Shown one piece after another: positions 1 to 9,993 of a stretch of DNA of 64,000 bases. The notes under the pieces are model-generated. The model saw only the letters and a program-made list of their open reading frames with translations, searched no databases and was not told where the DNA came from. The first letter of the stretch is position 1, and each line of letters opens with the position of its first letter. The DNA is from Symbiodinium natans. Taxonomy: Eukaryota; Sar; Dinophyceae; Suessiales; Symbiodiniaceae. A program made the position numbers and the translations under genes. The stretch lies in NCBI GenBank assembly GCA_905221605.1, contig CAJNDS010002091.1, positions 1,095,001-1,159,000 of the forward strand. The letters run 5' to 3'.

Positions 1-1725
1 CGTTGTAGCTGTCCCCCGCTGATCCATGAACACCTGTCCATGGTGTGAAAACAGAAGCGCACGACAGTCCCTGATCACGGGCAGGCTTGACAACTGAGGC
101 ACCATGTCAACGCTCCGCTCGCCGTACTTCTCGAGCACTAACTGCACAGCATCATCTGAATGGCCGAGCTGGACTGTCACGACGTGAGAGAGGCCAGCCA
201 TCTCGATGTGGTTCCGCGCCTAGTGTGACCGGCTAAGAAATTAGAAACAGCTAGGCGTGAAGTCTTGGCAGCTGAGATGCTATAGTTGCCTCAGCAGGCG
301 TTGATGCTGGCATTGTGGGCACACATCTTGCTCAATCGTTCAATTCTTTGCAAGGTAATCGGGTGCACGCATGTGTACCCCAAACAGTGTGCGCGGCTAT
401 CGGCAATGCATAGAACAGTGGTTGTTCCAGATCTCCGCAGCTGCACCAAAGCCAAAATCTGATTACAATGAGGCAGCCGTTCGCAGCCTGGCTTGTGATT
501 GGGCGCGCCCCGGGATGTTGTCGGGAGTTGCATTTCTCTTATTTCAGTCAATCAGGGAACTTGTCGTCGCGCAGCGAAACTACTATGGAGGCTTCTCAGT
601 CAATGCAGCACAAGCATATTGTCGCAGCTTGATGCAGCATGCCCCTAGCCACTTTTGAGTCTGTGTCTTGTCCGCCAGCCTTGACATTGAAACACGAACG
701 GAAAAGTGCTAACCGCTGTATGCAAAGGAGCTGGAGCGTTTTTATGGAGTGGAAGCAGCAAACGGCTATGCCCTGAACCTTGAACCCTGGACCCTCGACA
801 AGGAGCCAAAGTGTGGTGGTTCCATAGGCAACTTCAGAGACGCGAAAGAAGTGCTAAGCCCCAGAAAAGGACACCTTCAGCCTCACACCTGCATGGTACA
901 ATAGGCCCAGGTGTTCAGGCCCCAGAGGAGCAGGAACGTTTTTGAGACTATGCCTGGTATGATCAAGAGGTGCCTCTATGGGTCAGGACAAGCTTAAGCA
1001 AGACCCTGGGCTGGGATGTGATCATGTTCCGGAGCTCCAGGTTGGTTGGCTTGGAGTCAAGGCGGAAGCCCCAATTTTAAATAATCTTTCTTCGAACATC
1101 TTTCTAATCCACAGACGCTCGGGGGATACTCTGGGGTCGGGCACTCCACCGGGGATACCACTCCGAGGATATGGCACTCCAGGGGGCAATAGAAACAATC
1201 TGCCAATACTCTCCAAGGACATTCTGGGGATACTCTGCCACTCCAGGGACACGCTGGGGTTGGGCACTCCTCAGACACTCTGCGCGTAGGCACTCGAGGG
1301 ACACTCTGGGATACTCTGGCACTCCAGGGACACTCCGAGGATACTCTGGGGTGGGATACGGTTGATGGGCGGAGAAGAGCTTAGTTTATAGTCTAACAAC
1401 TCTACACCGAGGGTGGGGAAAATTGAAAGGGGTCCACCCATTCGCCCTGCAAGTGAGATGCGTTGACAGGATCCATCTCCATGGTAACGACCTTGCCGTT
1501 CCATCCCTCAACTTGGAGCGCCATGCGTGTGGACCTCCAGAGCGGCTCTTAGAAGTGGTGATACTCTTCGGAATCCTGCGACTTCCCCAGCTTGGATATG
1601 TTCAATTCAAGCAGCGTGTAGCCCACGTAGGTCCCAAACTCGAGTATCCTCGGATTTGCATCGGCCAAAGAAATCTTGCCACCTTGAGCTGCAAAATGCC
1701 GAGCTGCAGCTTTGGCCGTTGTTTC
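1..1725 (-). CDS. Catechol O-methyltransferase-like protein, partial (runs off left edge)
   Basis: The family transfers a methyl group from S-adenosylmethionine to a catechol hydroxyl. Three exons are visible on the minus strand. The first (about 1725-1590) encodes the SAM-binding glycine motif RILEFGTYVGYT, comparable to LELGAYCGYS in mammalian COMT. The second is 219-103, starting after an AG|GCG acceptor, and reads ARNHIEMAGLSHVVTVQLG, matching the AGL-VT-GAS segment. The third is 33-1. Joining 103 to 33 through a 69-nt GT-AG intron (102-34) gives VDMVFMDQRG, aligning with the DMVFLDH Mg-binding segment; the Asp is kept and the family His is Gln here. The exon for the region between the glycine motif and AGL was not found in the 1.37-kb intron. 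N- and C-termini are missing. Family assignment is fairly sure, substrate unknown. Confidence 0.6.
1118..1360. repeat. Degenerate minisatellite inside the COMT-like gene's intron
   Basis: A run of imperfect tandem copies built from two alternating words, GATACTCTGGG and GGCACTCCAGGGAC, with irregular spacing (about 10-12 nt sub-period, longer higher-order units). It lies in the long intron between the first and second visible exons of the COMT-like gene. Several short reading frames cross it on both strands but only mirror the repeat. Confidence 0.75.
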
Positions 1726-1811
1726 GCGATGACATTATCAATCACACACGCCTCCAAAGCCAAGCATCTACTAGTCGATGTTCCGTACTTTCATAACGTG
1801 CATTCAAGCAC

Positions 1812-2010
1812 TATCGTCTTCTCGTGCCTTTTCGCCGCCTGCGATCTTGAGCCAAACCTCTTTGAGTCCGACGTTCTCGATTGATGCGTGCACCTTCAAT
1901 TCCAGCAGCCCCTCAAGCACCCAGCAGGAATGTTGGAGTCTGAGACGGTTCGGGAAGGTGTAGGAAAGGCTGAACCCCGAAGCTAAAGCTACGAAGCCTT
2001 GCTTGCAGAA
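1812..2010 (-). CDS. Unrecognised coding exon
   Basis: A minus-strand frame without a start codon stays open for about 65 codons and has protein-like composition. It contains FSLSYTFPNRLRLQHSCW followed by LLELKVHASIENVGLKEVW, and ends in an acidic stretch before a GT donor at 1811. The upstream limit is a stop at 2022-2020, so the exon must start between there and about 1997. It sits directly upstream of the COMT-like exons and could be its first part or the end of another gene. The alternating hydrophobic pattern suggests a beta-rich domain. No family was recognised. Confidence 0.4.
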
Positions 2011-2129
2011 CGAGCCCCATCACGAGGTGCCTTGTTCTACTCACATCTTAAGTCGCCTGCCCAGCAGACAACTCTACCGACTTTTTGTAATGCCGGCCAA
2101 GCAGTGCAGGGACACTAGCTGCTGTGATG

Positions 2130-2459
2130 TTAAGGATTTTTGAGGCTTGTGGACCTTGGAGTTGCCTTAAGACCTTGGGGGACTGGAACTTTGGTATGGA
2201 TCAGACAACGGGCCGCCCACAAGCATATCCAGAACATACCTGAGAGCGCGACACTCTTGACATCGCGAGCTGTCGCTTCTCTGACAACTGTTTCCAGCAC
2301 GCTGGCTTCCTGCGCGGCATCCAGATGCACTGCGGCACAATGCTGAACCACTGTTGTGCCCTGCACCTTGTAGTGGAAGTCTTCATAGCGTGACTGGCAG
2401 GTGGGGCGTCGTCGCAATGTAATGTCAACGATCGTCGCAGGCTCAACTTCTCCCTGCAC
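2130..2459 (-). CDS. Possible exon of unrecognised gene
   Basis: Minus-strand open frame of about 109 codons. The N-terminal part, with EVEPATIVDITLRRRP and a later stretch EASVLETVVREATARD, looks protein-like, while the last 30 codons look like read-through into an intron. No domain recognised. A competing frame on the same strand (2446-2201) is less protein-like. Low confidence. Confidence 0.25.
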   Translation of the reverse strand: MQGEVEPATIVDITLRRRPTCQSRYEDFHYKVQGTTVVQHCAAVHLDAAQEASVLETVVREATARDVKSVALSGMFWICLWAARCLIHTKVPVPQGLKATPRSTSLKNP

Positions 2460-2665
2460 CGTTCTCTCTTGACAGAAGGCTTGAAAACAACGATGCTCCA
2501 GCCAGCAGCGGAGCTTCTACATTCTACAGCATCCTAGACTCACAGACATCCCCTTTTGGTATCATTGGCCACAGGCCACGGGCACGGGGCCAGTCAAGAC
2601 AGATCTGCTCTCGTCCGCACTGTACCATGGTCCTGTACATCCTGACCTGTCAGACATTTCCATCT

Positions 2666-3175
2666 TCAGGCGGCCGGCGCTGCGGCTCGAAAAGATTCCC
2701 CTTCCAAGCGGGTTGCGGGGCCAACAATTGCTGCGTCAATTGGCTTGCCGCCAGGTCCAAAAATAGCCTCCACGCGAACGCAAGAGGTATTGGTGCAAGC
2801 ATGTTCCTCGTCTTCGCTACCATTGAAACCTCCACGTCCCAACGACGCAGTGGTGATCGGTTTGCTGTTGTGGCCCGTCTGGGTCGGGTCGGGCATGGGT
2901 ACCTTGAAGGTGAGGCCTCTCCAAACGGGACGCATGGCGCAGCGACCTCTCTCCACATAAGCCTGCCAATACTCGAGAACATCATCATCGAATTCCAAGT
3001 CTTCTTCCTGGCATGGCACCAGCGTCATCCTTGCAAAAGCCCCAAATATTTCCCGATTAACCCTCCCCCGCTCCTCGGCCAGTCCTTGCATGGTGAGACA
3101 GCTCTGGCCACTGGCAGTCCCAAAGAAGCCGTGCATCTCTTGCACGGCCTGAATGCGAGTAGGCTCTTCTTCCAC
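2666..3175 (-). CDS. Unrecognised coding exon(s)
   Basis: Open minus-strand frame of 169 codons, one of the longer in the left 9 kb. It includes an acidic segment EEDLEFDDDVLEYWQAY and a Gly/Pro-rich segment VRVEAIFGPGGKPIDAAIVG. Composition is protein-like throughout except possibly the last few residues. No family match was recognised. It may belong to the same gene as the neighbouring stretches, but the joins cannot be fixed from sequence alone. Confidence 0.35.
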   Translation of the reverse strand: MEEEPTRIQAVQEMHGFFGTASGQSCLTMQGLAEERGRVNREIFGAFARMTLVPCQEEDLEFDDDVLEYWQAYVERGRCAMRPVWRGLTFKVPMPDPTQTGHNSKPITTASLGRGGFNGSEDEEHACTNTSCVRVEAIFGPGGKPIDAAIVGPATRLEGESFRAAAPAA

Positions 3176-3458
3176 TCATACACTAATATGATAAATGTAC
3201 GAATGCAATAATCCACAATAAGATACAAGATGCGAATGACATTTTTAACATAATCTTGTGAACATACAAATCGTACAACAAAAAATAGTAATCTAATCTC
3301 ATAACAGAACCACATAACTGAAAATACTCTCATACTTCAATACAGTCATATCTTGTTGCACTAGTGTCGTTGCGACCGCACCTCCTCGGGGAGGCCACCT
3401 GAGATGCTCCAGGCATGTCTGCAATCATTTGACAACGTTAAGGGCTTAGGGTAGCAAC

Positions 3459-3535
3459 TCAAAATTCCTCCAAGGTACCAAGCTTCACTACGGCTGCCTC
3501 TTCTATCTCGGCAATCTCCAGTTTCACTTTTTCGC
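3459..3535 (-). CDS. Possible short terminal exon
   Basis: After an AG|GC acceptor at 3537-3536, a frame reads EKVKLEIAEIEEAAVVKLG and ends at a TGA (3461-3459). The charged amphipathic pattern is protein-like and unlike the surrounding AT-rich DNA. It could be the last exon of a gene that starts further right. Not recognised. Confidence 0.25.
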
Positions 3536-3853
3536 CTGGCCAGAGCTTCTACTGGCAAGAACCTCACCGCAGCCAGTGACGTCTTGAGCAACTGTAGCAC
3601 ATGGCACCAGGAATGCCTCCCAGCAAGCTCCGCAATCGTGGAGCCACCCAGAGCTCACCTTGCAGGGGGCCTCGGGATTTGTATGATTTCAGAGAACGAC
3701 TCGTCTGACGGGGCGGTTCAACATTGGCAGCTTTGCGTTAACTTGGGTTGACTGCAATTCAGGCACAACTTGCATCCTTGCCCTCGTCCGCTGACATGTC
3801 CGGTGGGTTGAGTACTACAAAAGCCTCTGCAGATGTCTCGGCACCTTGACAGC

Positions 3854-4650
3854 TCAATTTGCCAGTTCGTAAACCTTGAGGCATCTGATGCTGCATTTGG
3901 AGACAAGCTCAGGGTTCAGGCATCGCAAGCGAACGTAATCCCCAGAATACATGGACCAGCTCAGTGCATCTTCTGGGTGAGCCCGAACTGCGAATTCCTC
4001 CAGCTCGTGAACAGCAACGAGCCGCACCGAATCCATGGCCGTAGCTGACATGGTCGCTGTGTGTCACGGGCTTGTCTAACTGGAAGGCTTTGTTTGTCAT
4101 GCTGCTGCATACGCTAACTAGCACGCAGAAGCTGTACCCATGCCATTTGCATGCCCCTTCTTCTTGTTTGCCTTTTCACATTGAGCACCAGAGTCCTGGT
4201 CTGCAAGACGCTGCGGAATGTCACAAGCGCAGATGCGTCGGGCTCCACCACCAGCACCTTTCAGCCCCCACCTCCAAGTTGTTGTGCCCTATTCGAGCTG
4301 CCAGCGATGCCTTGGAAAAGCGTCCCAGCCTCTGTGCACGACCCTGGTACAAGACTTTGCTGCATGAAGATGTACTCATGAGCGACCCGAACATTATCCA
4401 GCAAGGCGCTGTGACTTGGTTGAAGAGTTTCGTCCGAACCTTCACAGAAAGGACCGAGAAGGAACGCGTGCAAATACAGGCCGAAGGGGGCGGAGCTACG
4501 AGAGAGACTCATAGGTTGCAGCCGAGATTCCATCTGCCGTAACATGTCCCGTGCCCCGTCCGAATCTTCAGCACGTATGTAAGCCATCAAAGCACCTGGG
4601 CTTCGACACGATGCGCCACATGTTGTTGCTATTCTCTGACAACAGTTCAT
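3854..4650 (-). CDS. Possible exons of unrecognised gene
   Basis: Two minus-strand frames look partly coding. 4051-3854 carries MDSVRLVAVHELEEFAVRAH and ends in a Leu/Tyr-rich stretch. 4650-4261 carries LMAYIRAEDSDGARDMLRQM, an amphipathic helix resembling one helix of a PPR-like unit, though too short to call. They are separated by DNA with no clear frame, and splice joins were not resolved. Confidence 0.2.
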
Positions 4651-5833
4651 GGGGACGGCGTTATCTGAAAGCCCCTGCCTGGAGACCTTTTCTGAAGGAT
4701 TCTAGCTTTCAAAGGTACCTGCAAAAAAGCCTTCATTTACAATGTACAAAGTTGTACCTGCAATAGTAGTTAGGAGTTGCGGAATGTTGCGGATCCATTT
4801 CAAGCATGAACACCGGGCCCTTTTCTTTTCCACAATCGTGCAGTGCCCGTCGCCGGCAGTCAACCCAGTTTCATTGGTGGCCAATCTTGGAGAACACAAC
4901 TGAAGCAATCGCAACAATGAAGATCCTCAGCTCCATATGGCCCAGGACAGCAAGCATGGTGCAGAACATGCAATCTTGGATGCAAGGTGCTGGAAGATGA
5001 GGTAGGACAAGATCCACGCGGCGAGATCAGAATGGCCATCTGTGAGCCATTGCTGCACCTCAGGAGGCCGGCTACCGCTTACCATCAGTGTGTCTCAAGC
5101 AGCTTGTGTACATTCAGCAAGGTCACCTTCTTCGAAGGCTCTACCTCCCAGGTGAAGAAGAGGGGATGCGAGGCCTGCAGATGCTCCACCCCCGCCCGAG
5201 ATTGCAAGAGCAACAGGACAAGCGGAAAAAGCTTGCAGCTCTCACTCGCGCAAAGGACCAGCGTTTCGGACATGCATGCCAGCAGAACTCGTCAACACAA
5301 CACACGACCCAATGTACATTACGGGGGGGGAGGGGGTGCCACGCCAGCTTTGTTTCAAGCCCTCCTCGTGCGGCAATCAGGGAGCCATCGGCCCTTTAGG
5401 AATTACGAGCCGTGTCGCTCCGTGCCCGCCTGGGGCCTGTTAAGCCCTAGGGTTGTGAGCCGCCGAGTGGAGCAAATACGTCGAGTTATCCGCTCTGCGA
5501 TGGATGCTAACTTACCAAACTTGCAACCCCACCTTGATGTCATACGTTGCCTCAGCCTGTTGCACCGCCAACCTGGAGTAGCCGGCACAACAGAGTTAAT
5601 GAAGATGGGCCTGGGGGATCCCGAGTAGTCTTGCAGGCCTGTAGTATGCTCGATCGTTGCTGTTCATCAGCCTGAAACGCAAAGGTCGTGTTGCGGACAG
5701 TCTGTCATCCTTCCTGAAGCTTGCCTGATGCCCCCGCTGGCTTGTGGGTTGTTATAGTTGCCTTAGATCACAACACAAGGGTCGGGCATTCACTTACCAA
5801 GAGTGACCGGAGTATCGACTTAGCAGAACTGCA

Positions 5834-6097
5834 TCAAGATGCGGCAGGAGAAGTCCGGCTGGTTCCCGCTGCAGCAGTCTGTGCCTGCCATCCGCCATGG
5901 ATAATGATAGTCTTTGTCCCTACCATCCTGGGTATCGAGCCTACGGCCCAGAAGTCATACGAAATGGGCGTTGTGGTACCAAAGACAATCGGTGCCTTCG
6001 GTGCTGTGGCTGCGACGTCTGAGACACGAATGTGTGCATGCAACTCAGGGTCTGACCACACAATAGACCTGTCCATTCTTGAAGCCTTAGGCACCAC
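5834..6097 (-). CDS. Unrecognised coding exon
   Basis: Open minus-strand frame of 87 codons with ordinary protein composition: MDRSIVWSDPELHAHIRVSD, then a hydrophobic stretch around IVFGTTTPISYDFWAVG and TKTIIIHGGW. The opposite strand is also open here (5721-6122) and looks like its mirror. No family recognised. Confidence 0.3.
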   Translation of the reverse strand: MVPKASRMDRSIVWSDPELHAHIRVSDVAATAPKAPIVFGTTTPISYDFWAVGSIPRMVGTKTIIIHGGWQAQTAAAGTSRTSPAAS

Positions 6098-6460
6098 TGC
6101 ATCGCGTGCACCGGGGCCCTAGTTGGGCGGAGACTTTGGACTTGACGAAGCCTTGCAGTGAAAGCGCTTTCATGACAAGCCTTATCATGACGAGGGGCCC
6201 ATGGACTTCTTGATGTCCAGTTGGCTCCCAGGTGCAAACTGCACAATCCCGGCATCCAACAGCTGCTGCCCAAGCATTCGATTCGGATACACCATCCTCG
6301 GCACAGCGCCACAGGACCGTGCCTTTCAAGTGTGGCACCTGTCTTCCACATGCTTTTGGGGAGGGCACGTGTAGTTGTTCAGGTTGCCCAGGTCATAGTA
6401 ACGCCTCCGACACAGCCAAGGCGACCGCTGTCGAGTTGCAGCCGGCTGCACACAAGTTCC

Positions 6461-6507
6461 CTAACCCTAAACCCTAAACCTCTAAACCCCTAAACCCTAA
6501 ACCCTTT
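6461..6507. repeat. Interstitial telomere-like repeat (CCCTAAA type)
   Basis: About six degenerate copies of the plant-type telomere heptamer CCCTAAA on the plus strand, with units altered to CCTCTAAA and CCCCTAAA. It lies immediately 3' of the transmembrane exon described next, so on the coding strand the repeat reads TTTAGGG. A shorter degenerate tract at 6612-6637 reads TTTAGGG on the plus strand, so the two face each other across the exon. Confidence 0.9.
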
Positions 6508-6960
6508 AAGGCACCCTGTGCTCGCCGAGAAGTTGTTCCCGCCCTGCAGGAAGCCGACAATCCACGCGAGGAGCAGGGACGCGGCGAAGAAGATCATCCA
6601 TGACCTTGTCAAGTTTAGGGTTGAGGGTTCAGGGTTTGATGTGGAGATACCGACGAGTACGTATATGCTGGTTTCTTTTACCACTTGCTCAGCAGCTGCT
6701 CTGAGCCGATTGCGGCTCTCTTTCCGCCTGCACACCACTGAAGATCCTGAATCGTCCAGCCAGTGCCTGCCAAAAACGGTCCGCCATGGTCTTCTGCAGC
6801 AAGAGCAAAGACTCATGACGACGCCCCGCTTGGCTAGAAACTCGAGCCTTGATGCCAATTGCCAGAACAATCAGAAGAAGCCCGAACACGGCGATGTAGC
6901 ACAGCGTCGGTTGGCTGTAGTGGAACTGGAAGGCCATAAGGCCTGAGCCAGATGCATATT
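6505..6960 (-). CDS. Small membrane protein, two exons (unrecognised)
   Basis: Two minus-strand exons each encode one likely transmembrane helix. The upstream part (about 6960-6700) has LCYIAVFGLLLIVLAIGIKA followed by a basic stretch. The downstream part starts after an AG|G acceptor (6606-6605) and carries WMIFFAASLLLAWIVGFLQG; its frame ends inside the telomere-like repeat. The intron between ends with a degenerate CCCTAAA tract. The upstream exon's donor was not fixed. The protein has at least two membrane segments; no family recognised. Confidence 0.35.
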
Positions 6961-7559
6961 GTGCAGCAAGTGCCTCGTGGCCTCGCGGCTCAGCTTCACA
7001 AAGCTGCTGCTGAAGTGCAATACACCAGAACAAACAGCGCCCAGGGAACCAGCGAGCACCTCTAGTGTCAGGGTCCAGAAAACTGATAGCATGGTGCACC
7101 CATCGAAGCCGATTGCAGAGCGAAGATATCTCAGCCCCACACACCAGCATAGGCACAAAGTTCATCTTCCGCTTTGAGGGAAGCCACAACCCCTTGTTGA
7201 AATTCTGGATCGCCTCATAGCCTCAGCGAAAGAACCAGCAAGGCTTCCCTTCGACATCCTAGCGGCCCTTGCATATCCTGGACCTGAAGCCCTAGACCCT
7301 AAACCCAAATGAGGCAAGGCTCCTCCAAACAAGCCAGAACTCTGGGGGGCAAAGTTTTGCCTTGAATTTGCAGCAACGCGCATTGCTCCCACCTTCATTT
7401 CACCGTGCGTCACCTTCCGGCACAACGAAGCCAAGCTTCTGTTCAGCGTATGGATTCATTTCCTCGACAGGGTATGAGGGTCATCCGTCAGAAGAGGTAG
7501 CATGGCAATGTCTTAACCACGACATGAGAAAGCCACAAGTTGGGATGTGCCGCCCTATA

Positions 7560-7620
7560 CTAACAGTCCTTAATAGGGATCATAGTACCCCCGATTAGAA
7601 TCGCTATTAAGGACTGTTAG
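7560..7620. repeat. Perfect 17-bp inverted repeat (hairpin)
   Basis: Arms 7560-7576 and 7604-7620 are exact reverse complements (CTAACAGTCCTTAATAG against CTATTAAGGACTGTTAG) around a 27-nt loop, which itself contains the small palindrome CGATTAGAATCG. It lies in a stretch without a convincing gene. It could be a MITE-like remnant or a transcribed hairpin; no target-site duplication was seen. Confidence 0.85.
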
Positions 7621-7765
7621 TTTAGTTATAAGGGGGAACGTCCCAAGCCACAAGTAAGCAGCTAAGCGAAGGCCAGGGGTCGGCCAGGCGAAGTGCAAGG
7701 TTCGCAGTTCAAGATGTTTCCTTGGTTTTTTCCCGTCCGGTGGAGGAACATAGCAACTGTGAGGC

Positions 7766-8185
7766 TCACGTGACTTTCGTCGCGCTCCCGACTTTACCCA
7801 ACTTTGTGTTCGCACGCACCGACGTCTGCACAAGAGCTGGATCACCAAGCTCATGCCGTTGCTTGCTAAGTTTCGCTAAGGCGGACTGAAATGGAGCGGA
7901 GTGGTGCCACTCTTGAGCCATTTTTGGCGACGGTTGTATGCTCGCTCGCAAACACAATGTCATCTCGAAGGTGTCCATCCTGCAACAGCCTCCTGATCCT
8001 GCTACAGACAGGAGCAAGACATACCGGCAAGCCTTGCAAATGTTTGTAGCTTGTTCCTGTGTGCACCTACGCATGCCCTCCCAGCTGCTGCTGCTGGCCA
8101 TGGCACAGTTTAGGCATGCTGTGCGCAGATTCCGCGAATAGAAGTCTGCTGCCATCTGCTTCCACAAGAACACCTGGTGGTACAA
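7766..8185 (-). CDS. Possible exon of unrecognised gene
   Basis: Open minus-strand frame of about 139 codons. The middle part, with ATNICKACRYVLLL and later FQSALAKLSKQRHELGD, is protein-like. No domain recognised. A sequence resembling the dinoflagellate spliced leader occurs in it at 7933-7912 on the same strand. An internal ATG directly follows that stretch. Confidence 0.2.
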   Translation of the reverse strand: MYHQVFLWKQMAADFYSRNLRTACLNCAMASSSSWEGMRRCTQEQATNICKACRYVLLLSVAGSGGCCRMDTFEMTLCLRASIQPSPKMAQEWHHSAPFQSALAKLSKQRHELGDPALVQTSVRANTKLGKVGSATKVT

Positions 8186-8189
8186 TCAA

Positions 8190-9990
8190 ATTTCTGATTG
8201 TAAGCTTCTTTAGTTCTTTAGTTTCCTAGTCGGTGGCAGATGCCGCCCACACGACTTGACCCTTGCTTGGCATGGCCTGCTTCTGCACATCGCCTCGGTG
8301 CTCGGTCTCCATGAGCAATGTCTGATAATAACGCCTTGTCGCAAGTGACGATGAACGATGGACAGAAGGTCCCGTGCTAATGCTAAAGCATGAAACCACT
8401 AAGTTGAATACTCGCAGCAAAAGACAAGTTGAGGAACGGCCCTGGCTAGCAAAGATTAGCAACGGTGATCAGAACACATCTGAGGAACCAAGCTACGAGT
8501 ATGAAAGGAAGAGCTTGCCCATGTAGGGATGGTAGTGCTAGGTTGGGTATGCATGTTGGGGAACGCGGGTTTTCAGCAGCTGCTCAGAGGTTAGAGTGGT
8601 GTGTTGGCACTAAGTATTTCCGCTGCAGTTTTCAAGGTGTTTGAGGCTCAAGAAGGATCGGGAGCTGCAATGATCATATAGACATAGGGGCTCTTTTGGA
8701 ACAGAATGCAGTATACACACTGCTTCACAGGCAACACACTGCAACACGCCGATTTCCATTTCACTTGTTCAAATCGGTGGCCAGCACTCTGGTTTTGCAT
8801 CGCTGCATCACATAAACCTTACACCTTGAAAGAACAGAAACAGTGGCCGCAGCTACAATGATGACCATGATCTAAAAAGTGATCGTACTTTTCGCCGCAC
8901 CATTCCCTGTCAGTTAACACAATACATGCGACGTAAGGTCGGCCCCCAAGACCCACAAGGCACCAACCCGACGGGCTTCTCGAAAGCTACCCAAAAAGGC
9001 ATCAAACCAAAAGTGCAATGTCATTTACCAAGCCGACGAAGATGCCTTCAAGCCAAAAGCCCAAACAAGTCGAGAAGTCACCTAGCACTTACCCAGCCAA
9101 ACCAGCGGATTGGGGACCAAAGGACCAGGGAGATGGGGGGCTAGAGAACCGGGGGCAAAGTGAAAAGGCAAAAAGGAGTCCAAAAATCACACCCTCCGTT
9201 GAAAAGTGCTGAGTGACCGACTGCCGCCCGTCGACGGCATGCTTCTTGGTGTATCCAGTCTTGCCATGCTCTGGATGACGGCCGTCACTGAGGGTACGAA
9301 CCTGCTTGGCAATGCACCCAGGCATGTGGAACGAACAAAACCAACATGGCCAAGCTGCAAAGAGGGTCCACGCATCATGGAATCGGCCTGCACATTTTTC
9401 CGCGCAGCATCGGAGAGGGCCCACGGAAATGAGGGAAGGGGTCCAATTTTAAACACAGCCAACTTCAATCTGAGAATACGACCCATGCGCCAAAGTGCCC
9501 AAATAACTTGTGCAGCACCCTCGGAGTCTAGTCGAACTCGAAAGTCCAACAAAGCCTCGCTTGGGAAGCAGGAGGCTTTCTCAAATTCGCAAGATCTTCA
9601 CAGTCTTAGCACGATGCCACCATCAAGCTATCCTGAGCTCATGTTGCATTCAGAGCTTTGCATGGCTATCCGTGCAAAGAAAGGCTAAGGAAGGGTGATC
9701 ATGATCGTGGCAGGTAGTTCGGAGCAGATTTTTGGTCTGCACAAGATGATAAAGCGAGCACATCTCATACCTCGCAGTCTGCACGAATGGTGTGTGCAAT
9801 GCACGGGGGCCTGCAAAGAACCTTAGCACACAGCCTCGGGGGCTGTGTCTCTGTACTGTCTGGTGCAAAGCATGGAAGGCATCTCAGGATTGGCTGCCAC
9901 TGCTCTCGATCTTGGGGTAGGTGGGCTCTAGACGCTGTCGACGTAGATCATCCTCGGGGTGCGTGAGGCCTGTGCGACCCGAGCCATGCC
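8190..9990. other. No recognised gene
   Basis: Short frames occur on both strands, the longest on the plus strand at 9206-9688, but none shows a known domain. The segment separates the USP gene's stop codon (9996-9994) from the exons to the left and may hold the USP 3' UTR. No repeat or RNA gene was seen. Confidence 0.4.
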
Positions 9991-9993
9991 GAG

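Noticed and set aside
1847-1857. TTTGGCTCAAG match to the end of the spliced leader on the minus strand
   Set aside because: Only 11 nt match and it falls inside a well-supported coding frame (GLKEVWLK), so it is better explained as ordinary codons.
4987-5628. 213-codon plus-strand open frame
   Set aside because: No domain, all three plus frames and one minus frame are open in parts, and composition (Ser/Arg/Cys-rich) is that of chance open frames in GC-moderate DNA.
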